From Betaproteobacteria bacterium GR16-43 (lineage in GTDB: Bacteria > Pseudomonadota > Gammaproteobacteria > Burkholderiales > Usitatibacteraceae), in NCBI GenBank assembly GCA_001953215.1, contig CP019169.1:868001-932000 (forward strand): a stretch of DNA of 64,000 bases, read 5' to 3'. Every line of letters starts with the position of its first letter. Within the stretch, counting starts at the first letter, position 1. This document shows, one piece after another, positions 9,691 through 16,421 of this stretch. Under the pieces are notes generated by a model that saw nothing but the letters and a program-made list of their open reading frames with translations, was not told the origin of the DNA and did no database searches. The position numbers and the translations under genes were made by a program.

Positions 9691-10647
9691 CTAAAGGCCC
9701 GACGCCCGCTTGATCTTGCGGAGTTGAAGTTCGATCCAGTCTTGAAATTCTTCGAAGCTCTCCTTGCTCATTCCCTCCGGCCACTGAAGGATTACTGAGC
9801 CCCCATCCGCGAAGTTGTAAACGTCCTGTTTGAATCCACGCGTTGGCTGAACGGGCTGCTGAATCGCAGCGGCAGGGGTTGGCGCAACTGGCACCGCTGG
9901 TTTCGCTTCCATGACCGTGACCTCTCCAATTGGGACACCGGACCCCTCGCCTTCAACAAAGGCGAATTTTCCGTCGTCACTAAACCCCACGACACGGCGC
10001 GGCTGCTGAAATTGAACCACCCCTCCGGATTCCCACTGAATCAGCGAACCAATCCGGACGTTGGGCGGATTCGCCTCAACGGCCACTTCACTACCAGCCG
10101 CGCTCTCCGTAGAAGGCAATATATCAGAACTGACAAGTTGGGCATATCTGATGGATTCCCGAAAACTCTTAATACAAGCCTCGGCGCCGCTTGGATTAAA
10201 GCCTTTTACAGTTACCAGATAGTGGGCAATCGTTTGATTTGATGGAAGATTTTTTGGATCAAACTGACGAAGCAAGTCGGCGAAGACCTTGGGCTTTTGA
10301 ACCGTTTCCTTGAGCTTTTGCACCCGAAAGTCGGCATTAGGCGCCATCATGAGGTCAACGCCCAAGGGCGTAAGCTTTACGAGGCGACTCGCATTAGCGC
10401 CCCTATCAGTCATCAATCCGAAGTTCAGCATCGCAGCCACCGTGAGACGAGCGCCGCTGCTCTTAGGCCCGTAGCCCCAGTGTTGGAATGCGGAGGTCAG
10501 CGGGGCCTCGTACTTAGATTCCCCGTCCCAAAACTGCTTGGCGCGATTCACCGCCGTCTCCAGGTTGATCGACGGATAGGAAGCGCTTCGGCCACCGCCA
10601 CGCGCTTCGACCTCCACCTTTTCTACCGCCGTCTCCTTGGCCGCCAT
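9691..10647 (-). CDS. Uncharacterised protein with predicted N-terminal winged-helix region
   Basis: 318 aa from ATG 10647, preceded by AAGGGG. The frame stays open another 2 kb upstream, but that part is antisense to the transposase. Residues ~20-110 look like a helix-rich winged-helix domain (SAFQHWGYGPKSSGARLTVAAM, then RLVKLTPLGVDLM). The middle (~200-270) has a beta-rich VRIGSLIQWESGGVVQF segment. The C-terminus (ILQWPEGMSKESFEEFQDWI) is a short helical motif. No named family is recognised with certainty. A candidate promoter lies at 10678-10706. Confidence 0.75.
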   Translation of the reverse strand: MAAKETAVEKVEVEARGGGRSASYPSINLETAVNRAKQFWDGESKYEAPLTSAFQHWGYGPKSSGARLTVAAMLNFGLMTDRGANASRLVKLTPLGVDLMMAPNADFRVQKLKETVQKPKVFADLLRQFDPKNLPSNQTIAHYLVTVKGFNPSGAEACIKSFRESIRYAQLVSSDILPSTESAAGSEVAVEANPPNVRIGSLIQWESGGVVQFQQPRRVVGFSDDGKFAFVEGEGSGVPIGEVTVMEAKPAVPVAPTPAAAIQQPVQPTRGFKQDVYNFADGGSVILQWPEGMSKESFEEFQDWIELQLRKIKRASGL

Positions 10648-10677
10648 CACAGACCCCTTTGAGTAGGTACGGCGCCC

Positions 10678-10706
10678 AAGGTACACCCAAGGAAGAACTG
10701 AGTCAA
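10678..10706 (-). promoter_or_regulatory. Candidate sigma70 promoter for the 318-aa gene
   Basis: On the minus strand TTGACT (10706-10701) is followed after 17 nt by TACCTT (10683-10678). This lies about 30 nt upstream of the ATG at 10647, leaving room for a short leader with the AAGGGG ribosome site. It is a sequence match only. Confidence 0.45.
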
Positions 10707-10750
10707 GGCTACAAGCCTCGGGACGTTTTCCGCATATGTCTAAAAATGTC

Positions 10751-10779
10751 TTGACAAGGGTTTCCGGCGGAGGGAAACT
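10751..10779 (+). promoter_or_regulatory. Candidate promoter for the transposase
   Basis: A perfect -35 hexamer, TTGACA (10751-10756), is followed after 17 nt by a weak -10, GAAACT (10774-10779). AGGA at 10794-10797 then precedes the GTG start at 10807. It lies back-to-back with the minus-strand candidate at 10678-10706. Confidence 0.4.
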
Positions 10780-10806
10780 GGCTGCGTCCATACAGGAACC
10801 AGCGCC

Positions 10807-11745
10807 GTGACCTCTATCCTCTCCGCCCCGTACTTCCATGACGAACAGGCTGCCTACGACTTCATCGAAGGGCGCATCTGGGCCAACGGTCGCGTCTGCC
10901 CGAAGTGCGGAGTGATTGGCGAAAGCGGCAAGCTCAACGGCAAGTCCACGCGCATCGGCGTGTATAAGTGCTACGCCTGCCGTAAGCCCTTCACGGTCAA
11001 AGTCGGCACCGTGTTTGAGTCCAGCCACATCCCCATGCGCCTCTGGCTGCAAGCCATCTTCCTGATCGCATCGAGCAAGAAGGGGATCAGCACGAACCAG
11101 TTGCAGCGCACCCTTGGCATCACGATCAAGGCCGCGTGGTTCCTCACCCATCGCATCCGTGAGGCAATGAAGGATGGCAGCGTGGACATGTTCGGCGTGG
11201 ATGGCGGAGCGGTCGAGGTAGATGAAACCTTTATCGGGCGCGACTTCCGCAAGAAGCCCAAGGGAGAGAAGCGCGGGCGCGGCTTCTACCATAAGAGCAA
11301 AGTTGTTTCCCTCGTTGATCGCTCTACGGGTCGCGCCCGTAGCATCGTGGTCGATAGACTCCGCGCGAAGACCCTCTATCCGATCCTCAACGCGAACATT
11401 GCGCGCGAAGCCCGGCTCATGACGGACGAGGCGAGCTACTACCAGACCATCGGCAAGATGTTTGCTCAACACGGCTGGACGCTTCACGGCCAGGGAAACT
11501 ATGTGAATCGGAAAGACAACACGATTCACACCAATACCGTTGAAGGCTTCTTCTCCATCTTCAAGCGGGGCATGAAAGGCATCTACCAGCACTGCAACCA
11601 CAACCATCTGCATCGCTACGTCACGGAGTTCGATTTCCGCTATAACAACCGTGCTGCGAACGGCGTGGATGACGTGCAACGCGCCGAGATTTTGCTTCGT
11701 GGCGTGGTTGGCAAGCGACTCACCTACAGGACAGTTGCTTGCTGA
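10807..11745 (+). CDS. IS1595-family transposase (ISXO2-like)
   Basis: 312-aa transposase. The N-terminal zinc ribbon (CPKCGVIG ... YKCYACRKPF) is followed by a helix-turn-helix region (KKGISTNQLQRTLGITIKAAW). The RNase H-like core has D139 (EVDETFIG), D207 (TDEASYY) and N243/E246 then K252 (NTVEGFFSIFK), matching the family's DD(N/E)K pattern. GTG start with AGGA upstream. No frameshift or stop interrupts it, so it appears intact and possibly active. Confidence 0.93.
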   Translation: MTSILSAPYFHDEQAAYDFIEGRIWANGRVCPKCGVIGESGKLNGKSTRIGVYKCYACRKPFTVKVGTVFESSHIPMRLWLQAIFLIASSKKGISTNQLQRTLGITIKAAWFLTHRIREAMKDGSVDMFGVDGGAVEVDETFIGRDFRKKPKGEKRGRGFYHKSKVVSLVDRSTGRARSIVVDRLRAKTLYPILNANIAREARLMTDEASYYQTIGKMFAQHGWTLHGQGNYVNRKDNTIHTNTVEGFFSIFKRGMKGIYQHCNHNHLHRYVTEFDFRYNNRAANGVDDVQRAEILLRGVVGKRLTYRTVAC

Positions 11746-11777
11746 GTTCAAACACCGCAAGCGCAAGGTGACTGCCG

Positions 11778-11951
11778 ATGCCAGCAAAACCCACGAAGCC
11801 CCCCGCGAAGAAAAAGCGAAGCACCCGGACGAAAGACCCGGCGCAGTCGGCTCGCTTTTTGGAGACGGCGAAGAAGCTTGAGGCCGACGAGAGCGGAGAA
11901 GCCTTCTCCCGTGTCCTTGACGTTGTTGCGCCGAAGCCCAAGGGAAAATAG
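11778..11951 (+). CDS. Small basic protein downstream of the transposase
   Basis: 57-aa frame starting 32 nt after the transposase stop. The N-terminus is Lys/Pro/Ala-rich (MPAKPTKPPAKKKRSTRTK). The second half, DPAQSARFLETAKKLEADES, looks like an amphipathic helix. The composition and the position directly behind an ISXO2-type transposase suggest an accessory transposon protein. I recall similar small proteins beside such transposases but cannot verify this. No function is assigned. Confidence 0.6.
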   Translation: MPAKPTKPPAKKKRSTRTKDPAQSARFLETAKKLEADESGEAFSRVLDVVAPKPKGK

Positions 11952-11978
11952 GAGAGCGCCATGAGGACATAGCGCAGA

Positions 11979-12067
11979 GGCTCGCGGTTACAACGCCACC
12001 GGACGCGAGCCCAAATGGAAAACGGCCCAAACAGTTCACACCTTGCAGGGAGAGGACTGTTTGGGCC
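11979..12067. other. Two tandem perfect hairpins in the transposon
   Basis: Hairpin 1 pairs GGCTCGCG (11979-11986) with CGCGAGCC (12004-12011). Hairpin 2 pairs GGCCCAAACAGT (12024-12035) with ACTGTTTGGGCC (12056-12067), a perfect 12-bp stem with a 20-nt loop. No U-tract follows either, so they are not standard intrinsic terminators. They fill the 163-nt gap before the GIY-YIG gene and could form a structured leader RNA or a protein-binding site. Confidence 0.6.
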
Positions 12068-12114
12068 GGGCGTGGCGAGTAGTAACCCCCACTCACAACG
12101 TAAGGAATCCTATC

Positions 12115-12402
12115 ATGCCGTTTCCGAAACAGAATGCCCGGGCCTTTACGCGGGCGAACATCGAAGGAATCAGCCCCGGGCAGAACGGTTGCTATGGGCT
12201 TTTCGTCAACCAGGGCGGTTGGGTTTATGTCGGCAAGGGCGACATTCGCACACGGTTGATGGAGCACCTGAGAGGCGACAATCCCGATATCACTCGCGCG
12301 GGTCCGACCCACTACGTTGACGTCATTACGCCGGATATGGACGCCGAGGAAAAACGCTTGATTGTCGAGCTTCAGCCGTCCTGCAACAAGAAGGTGGGCT
12401 AG
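12115..12402 (+). CDS. Small GIY-YIG domain protein
   Basis: 95 aa, essentially a bare GIY-YIG nuclease domain. GCY (25-27) and YVG (38-40) form the two signature strands. R45/R47 in KGDIRTRLMEHL, E78/E79 in DAEEKRLIVE and N91 in LQPSCNKK match the catalytic Arg, Glu and Asn. There is no attached DNA-binding domain, so targeting would need a partner. ATG 12115 is preceded by GTAAGGAATCC. Its end overlaps by 4 nt the end of the convergent 96-aa gene. Confidence 0.75.
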   Translation: MPFPKQNARAFTRANIEGISPGQNGCYGLFVNQGGWVYVGKGDIRTRLMEHLRGDNPDITRAGPTHYVDVITPDMDAEEKRLIVELQPSCNKKVG

Positions 12403-12689
12403 ACGTTGCCACCTGCGCCGTCGTACTTGCCTGTTGTCCGGTCGAAATAGAAGTCGCGTCCATTCACCGAAATGCAGGTGTAGAACACGCCGACGCGAAT
12501 CTGTACCTCTTGGCCGGTGAGGGAGTCTTTGATGGTCGTGTCCCTCACCGCGCCAGGAGTCCCAAGGCGGTTCAAGAGCGTCCCAAAGGCTTCGCGGGCG
12601 CGACCCTTCCAGATATCCCAACGGGACGCACCGGTAGACGCCGGGCGGCGCACCGGAAACAGCAATAGTTTGGCCATAGGTCTGCCCAT
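12399..12689 (-). CDS. Hypothetical protein, 96 aa
   Basis: Small protein with a basic N-terminus and a C-terminal beta-rich stretch, VFYTCISVNGRDFYFDRTTGKYDGAGGNV. ATG 12677 (MAKLLLF) is an alternative start. Codon use and the orderly C-terminal motif suggest a real gene, the last one before the right terminal repeat. I do not recognise a family. Confidence 0.55.
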   Translation of the reverse strand: MGRPMAKLLLFPVRRPASTGASRWDIWKGRAREAFGTLLNRLGTPGAVRDTTIKDSLTGQEVQIRVGVFYTCISVNGRDFYFDRTTGKYDGAGGNV

Positions 12690-12770
12690 TCATTCAGAGT
12701 AGACCGGGGTCTGTAGACCCAATGCCCGGAACAGGCGGATTCGAGGGTAGGACTTCATCACCTGCCCCCT

Positions 12771-12803
12771 TGGGTACGGCAAAGCCAATAACGCCAAAAA
12801 AAA
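12771..12803. repeat. Right terminal inverted repeat and target duplication of the transposon
   Basis: 12771-12795 is the exact reverse complement of 8919-8943. 12796-12803 is A8, identical to 8911-8918. Beyond 25 nt the two ends diverge. The A8 is also the T-tract of the adjoining minus-strand terminator. Confidence 0.9.
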
Positions 12804-12825
12804 GGCCGGGCACAAGGGCCCGGCC
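12796..12825 (-). terminator. Intrinsic terminator of the small membrane-protein gene
   Basis: Read on the minus strand, an 8-bp perfect GC stem (GGCCGGGC/GCCCGGCC, 12804-12825, loop 6 nt) is followed by T8 (12803-12796). It lies 43 nt past the stop at 12868. The transposon inserted exactly in the T-tract, and the target duplication restored it. Confidence 0.85.
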
Positions 12826-12867
12826 ATCGGGATGCTGCGAGCGTTGGAGACCGAGGAGCGGCGGTTC

Positions 12868-13089
12868 CTACGCAGCGCGGCGGAAATGCTCGTCGTTCGC
12901 GGGCTCGTCGCGGGGCACGTTGTGGCGCTCGCGGGGAGCCTGGCTCGGCGTCCAGTCGGTGCTGGGGAACATCAGGGTGCCGCGCTCGCCTTCCAGCAGC
13001 AGGAAGAGGTTCATCGCGAACAGCACGACCAGCGGGGTGGCTACGGCGAACAGCAGGGCGAATTCGTTCACAAGATTCAGGGTGTTCAT
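12868..13089 (-). CDS. Small single-pass membrane protein (paralogue of 32442-32696)
   Basis: 73 aa from ATG 13089, with GGAG five bases upstream. One hydrophobic segment (FALLFAVATPLVVLFAMNLFLLL) is followed by the motif GERGTLMFP and a polar tail. A second gene at 32442-32696 has the same plan (LLFAITAPVAAVAALHVWLAL, then GERGSLLLP). The function is unknown. A strong terminator follows at 12796-12825. Confidence 0.65.
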   Translation of the reverse strand: MNTLNLVNEFALLFAVATPLVVLFAMNLFLLLEGERGTLMFPSTDWTPSQAPRERHNVPRDEPANDEHFRRAA

Positions 13090-13152
13090 GGTGGTCTCCA
13101 GGGCTCGTTTTCGGGTTGTCTGCGCCTTGTTCCTGCAGCGCATGACCGCACT

Positions 13153-13326
13153 CTAGGAGCGCGCCCGGGGCCCTGCCAGCGGGATGCGACGAAACGGAGA
13201 AACCGGGGGGCGAAATGCGGCCGGCGCGGCGGTTTCGGCTTCCCGGGCGATGGCCAGGAAGCGTTCCCGCCAGGCGGAGCGGCGGGCGAAGGCGGTCGAA
13301 ACGAGGGTCTGGAGGGGGCTCTTCAT
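13153..13326 (-). CDS. Possible small protein, 57 aa
   Basis: Short frame just upstream of the small membrane-protein gene and on the same strand: MKSPLQTLVSTAFARRSAWR, then ERFLAIAREAETAAPAAFRP and a Pro/Arg-rich end. It has no clear ribosome site and no family match, so it could be chance in GC-rich DNA. The remaining bases up to the repeat at 13372 hold nothing else recognisable. Confidence 0.3.
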   Translation of the reverse strand: MKSPLQTLVSTAFARRSAWRERFLAIAREAETAAPAAFRPPVSPFRRIPLAGPRARS

Positions 13327-13371
13327 GGACAGCCACGATAGCGGCCGTCCATGACAAATTCGTGTGAATAG

Positions 13372-13482
13372 TAATCGGGGTCAGGGTAGAAATAACTTCA
13401 TATTTCTACCCTGACCCCGATTTCAGAGATATTTCTACCCTGACCCCGATTTCAGAGATATTTCTACCCTGACCCCGATTAT
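13372..13482. repeat. Palindromic element C (GGGGTCAG family, subtype 2, tandemly expanded)
   Basis: One left arm (AATCGGGGTCAGGGTAGAAA, from 13373) faces three copies of the complementary right arm (13401-13423, 13429-13452, 13458-13481). The right arms form two tandem 29-nt direct repeats at 13421-13449 and 13450-13478. It sits just downstream of the iclR stop. Element F at 63.7 kb has the same arm. Confidence 0.85.
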
Positions 13483-13484
13483 TC

Positions 13485-14306
13485 CTAGAAGACGCCCCCG
13501 GTGGCGACCAGCACCTGGTCCCGGAGGGCGAGGAGGCGGGGCCCGACGTCCTGGATGATCCGCTGGCGGGTCATGTCGAAGATCGGCCCGCTGCAGTTGA
13601 GGGCCAGGACTCGGTGGCCTTCGCGGGAAACCATCGGCACGCCCACGGCCCAGACGTCCTTCACCCATTCGCCGACCGACAGGCAGAAGCCGAAGCGCTC
13701 GTAGTCGCGCACCGCCTTCTCGATCCCCGCTTCGATGGCCTCCCACTGCGGGCGCGGGGTCATCTTGCGGTAGGCGATGAGCCTTTCCTCGCGCGCCGGC
13801 TGCGGCAGGGCCGCCAGGTAGGCCCGGCCCATCGCCGTCCACCCGTGCGGCACGCGCGAGCCCACGTCGAGGCTGATGTGGAACATCTGGCCCGAGCCCT
13901 GGCAGATCTCGAGGAAGACCATGTGCTCGCCGCTGGGATCCGGTGCCCCGAGCGACACCGAAGCGTGCACGTCGTCCGCCAGTTGCTGCATGAGGGGACG
14001 CGCCACGTTGCGCACGTCGAGCGTGCCGAGATAGGAGTGGCTGAACGACAGCACGCCGACCGAGAGCGCGTAGCGCCCGGTCTCCGGGGAATAGGTGAGG
14101 TAGCCGAGTTGCGTGAGCGTGAACGTGAGGCGGCTCACGGTCGGCTTGGCGAGGCGCGTGCGCTTCGCGATCTCGGCATTGCCCAGCTCGCGATCCTTGC
14201 GCGAGAAACAGCGCAGGATGTCCAGCCCGCGCGCGAGCGCGGTGACGAAGCGCCGGTCGAGCTGCGGCGAGCGCGTGCGCAGGACCGGGACGTGGGCGCG
14301 CTTCAC
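13485..14306 (-). CDS. IclR-family transcriptional regulator
   Basis: 273 aa from GTG 14306, overlapping the oxidoreductase stop as GTGA. The winged helix-turn-helix lies at ~20-80 (LDILRCFSRKDRELGNAEIA, then TRLAKPTVSRLTFTLTQLGY). The IclR effector domain follows, with VGSRVPHGWTAMGRAYLAAL and SVGEWVKDVWAVGVPM. It is the last gene of the six-gene minus-strand acyl-CoA operon and probably regulates it. A palindrome at 18780-18794 upstream of the operon is a candidate site. Confidence 0.9.
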   Translation of the reverse strand: MKRAHVPVLRTRSPQLDRRFVTALARGLDILRCFSRKDRELGNAEIAKRTRLAKPTVSRLTFTLTQLGYLTYSPETGRYALSVGVLSFSHSYLGTLDVRNVARPLMQQLADDVHASVSLGAPDPSGEHMVFLEICQGSGQMFHISLDVGSRVPHGWTAMGRAYLAALPQPAREERLIAYRKMTPRPQWEAIEAGIEKAVRDYERFGFCLSVGEWVKDVWAVGVPMVSREGHRVLALNCSGPIFDMTRQRIIQDVGPRLLALRDQVLVATGGVF

Positions 14307-15277
14307 GGATTCACCACCACTTTGCCGAGCACCTTGCGGTCCGACATGCGCGCGATCGCATCGGCCACGCCTTCGAGGCCCACGCGTTCCGTGATGGCGG
14401 GGCGCACCTTGCCTGCAAGCATCCAGGCCACGAGGTCCTTCATGTTGCGGGCGTGGCCTGCCGGATCTTTCCGCGTCCAGTCGCCCCAGTACACGCCGAG
14501 GATCTGCCGCTCCTTCAGCAACGCGAGGTTCAGCGGCAGCTTCGGGATCTCGCCCGCCGCGAAGCCGATCACGAGGAAGCGGCCGCGCCATCCGGTCGCG
14601 CGCAGGGCCGGCTCCGAGTGCGGCCCGCCCACCGCGTCGAAGACCACGTCGACGCCCTTCTTGCCCGCGATCGCGTCGAGGCGCGCGCGGAGGTCTTCCT
14701 TCAGATAGTCGATCGTCTCGTCGGCGCCGTGCTTGCGGCAAAGGGCGAGCTTCTCCTCGCTGGAGGCACACGCGATGACGCGAGCGCCCATCGCCTTGCC
14801 GCATTCGATCGCGGCGATGCCGGTGCCGCCGGACGCACCCAGCACCGCGAGCGTTTCGCCCGGCTGGAGGTTGGCGACCTCGCGCAAGGCGTGCAGCGCC
14901 GTGCCGTACGTGAGCGCGAACGCCGCGGCGTCATCGAAGCCGATGCCCTCGGGCAACGGCATCGTGCGCGCCGCATCGACCACGCAAAGCTGTGCACACG
15001 CGCCATGCCCGGAGAGGCCGATCACCGAGTCGCCCACGCGCGGGCGTTCGACGCCCTCGCCCACCGCACGCACGATGCCGGCCAACTCCGCGCCCGGCGA
15101 AAACGGCAGCGGCGGCTTCACCTGGTACATCCCGCGCACCATCAGGGCATCGGGAAAGTTGAGCGAGGCCGCGCGCACCTCGACCACGACCTGGCCGGGG
15201 CCGGGCTTTGGATCGGGGAGTTCGCCCACCGCGAGCGCCGCGGGGCCTTCGAGCTTCGAACAGATCACCGCTTTCAT
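14303..15277 (-). CDS. Zinc-free NADPH:quinone oxidoreductase (MDR family)
   Basis: 324-aa medium-chain reductase. The GroES-like N-terminus (residues 1-125) is followed by a Rossmann fold with LAVLGASGGTGIAAIECGKA, typical of quinone oxidoreductases. GNDG-type zinc ligands are absent. SLNFPDALMVRGMYQ matches the QorA-like group. It overlaps iclR and comB by 4 nt on each side, so it belongs to the acyl-CoA operon. The substrate is unknown; it may be an enoyl-CoA reductase-like or quinone reductase. Confidence 0.85.
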   Translation of the reverse strand: MKAVICSKLEGPAALAVGELPDPKPGPGQVVVEVRAASLNFPDALMVRGMYQVKPPLPFSPGAELAGIVRAVGEGVERPRVGDSVIGLSGHGACAQLCVVDAARTMPLPEGIGFDDAAAFALTYGTALHALREVANLQPGETLAVLGASGGTGIAAIECGKAMGARVIACASSEEKLALCRKHGADETIDYLKEDLRARLDAIAGKKGVDVVFDAVGGPHSEPALRATGWRGRFLVIGFAAGEIPKLPLNLALLKERQILGVYWGDWTRKDPAGHARNMKDLVAWMLAGKVRPAITERVGLEGVADAIARMSDRKVLGKVVVNP

Positions 15278-16008
15278 GCAGCCCTCCTCGCATCGCGCAG
15301 CCGCCCGGCCTCGAGGCGCGGGACGACCTGCAGGATGTCCTTCGATGCGGCGTAGGCGACTTCGTCGTCCAGGCCGCGGGAAAGCATCATCCGGCCCACG
15401 CGTGAATCGCGCAGGCATTCGTCGGCGGACGTGCCGTCGTGGAGCTTCATCGCGGCGATCGCGGCATCCGTGAGGTCCACGTCGCCGGCGCGCGAGAAGA
15501 GCTTCGCGAGGTGGCCGGCCCCGTGGAAATCCTCGAGGTTGAAATTCTCGACGGACCCCGAGCAGGCGAGCAGCACCGTTTCCCCCGGGTGTTGCGCCTC
15601 GACGAACTCCACGACCGCGCGGCCGTTCACGAGCGCGGCGGCGTACACGTGGTTCGCGCCCGCCGATTTCATGAGGGCCACCGTTCCGTTCGTCGTCGAG
15701 TAGATGAGCGTGTTGCCCGCGAGCGGCGCGGAGCGCGTGAGCGCCAGCGGTGAAGGATGGTGGAAGCCCGCGAGCGTCTCGGCCCGCAGTTCGCCGGACA
15801 GCACGTAGCTGCCCGCGGCACGACCCTTCGCGGCTTCGCGCGCGGCGTCGCCATCGAGCGTGGGGATGACCTCGGCCGCGCCGGCCGCGAACGCCGCGGC
15901 GATCGTCGTGGTGGCGAAGAGCACATCGAGCACGATCACCACTTTTCCCGGAAGGCGCTCGGCGTCGAGGTCTTCCTTGCGCATGAGCACGTGCACGCGC
16001 CGCGTCAT
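15274..16008 (-). CDS. comB: 2-phosphosulfolactate phosphatase family protein (ComB-like)
   Basis: 244 aa matching the ComB family: VVIVLDVLFATTTIAAAFAA, LSGELRAETLAGFHHPSPL, LIYSTTNGTVALMKSAG, LLACSGSVENFNLEDFHGAG. In methanogens ComB removes phosphate from 2-phosphosulfolactate on the way to coenzyme M. Bacterial members are widespread and mostly of unknown role. Its place in an acyl-CoA degradation operon, overlapping both neighbours by 4 nt, is unexpected. Confidence 0.85.
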   Translation of the reverse strand: MTRRVHVLMRKEDLDAERLPGKVVIVLDVLFATTTIAAAFAAGAAEVIPTLDGDAAREAAKGRAAGSYVLSGELRAETLAGFHHPSPLALTRSAPLAGNTLIYSTTNGTVALMKSAGANHVYAAALVNGRAVVEFVEAQHPGETVLLACSGSVENFNLEDFHGAGHLAKLFSRAGDVDLTDAAIAAMKLHDGTSADECLRDSRVGRMMLSRGLDDEVAYAASKDILQVVPRLEAGRLRDARRAA

Positions 16009-16421
16009 GAGACGGGGTTCGCGATGGCGAAGACCCCGCTCGCGCGCAGGATCGCCTTGCCTTCGACCTTGAGCAGGCCCTGGGCGTACACGAGGCGCTT
16101 GCCCGTGCGCAGGATGTCCACGTGCGCCTCGATCCAATCGCCTTCCTTGGCCGATTGCAGGTAGTCGCAACTCAGGTTCACCGTCACCGTGGACAGCCGC
16201 GGTTCGCGCGTGAGCCCGATCACGATGCCGAAGGCGGTATCGACAAGCGCGGCCAGCACGCCGCCGTGGACGACGCGGCGCAGGTTCAAGTGCTTGTTCA
16301 GCGCGCGCATCGCGACGATGTTGCGGACGTTCGCGTCGCTCGGCAGGTAGAGCGGGCCCAGGACTTCGAGGAATGGGCCCGGGCGCCCGAGGGGCGCGAA
16401 GCCCTGCGGCGCGTCGCTCAA
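16005..16421 (-). CDS. PaaI-type hotdog thioesterase
   Basis: 138-aa single hotdog domain. NLRRVVHGGVLAALVDTAFGI carries the HGG motif and the catalytic-side Asp of the PaaI/YdiI group. It hydrolyses acyl- or aryl-CoA, probably to recover CoA from stalled intermediates of the operon. It overlaps comB and the downstream-coded dehydrogenase by 4 nt each. Confidence 0.85.
   Translation of the reverse strand: MSDAPQGFAPLGRPGPFLEVLGPLYLPSDANVRNIVAMRALNKHLNLRRVVHGGVLAALVDTAFGIVIGLTREPRLSTVTVNLSCDYLQSAKEGDWIEAHVDILRTGKRLVYAQGLLKVEGKAILRASGVFAIANPVS

Larger units (their letters stand above)
8919..12795. mobile_element. IS1595-family (ISXO2-like) transposon with passenger genes
   Basis: 3877-bp element bounded by perfect 25-bp terminal inverted repeats with an 8-bp A-tract target duplication. 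It encodes one ISXO2-type transposase plus five other open frames: an NYN-domain protein, a predicted DNA-binding protein, a 57-aa basic protein, a GIY-YIG protein and a 96-aa unknown. Members of the IS1595 family are known to make 8-bp duplications and some carry passengers. Coding style looks less GC-rich than in the flanks. The insertion site is the T-tract of a minus-strand terminator at 12796-12825. Confidence 0.9.

Noticed and set aside
12024-12067. Integron attC-like site
   Set aside because: The core sites of attC are absent and there is no integrase; it is a simple perfect hairpin.
10648-12693. Upstream extension of the 318-aa frame to 1000 aa
   Set aside because: The extra part is antisense to the transposase and has no family features; a good ribosome site precedes ATG 10647.
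13421-13478. 29-nt direct repeats that resemble a mini CRISPR
   Set aside because: There are only two tandem units with no spacers between them, they pair with an inverted arm, and no cas genes are present.
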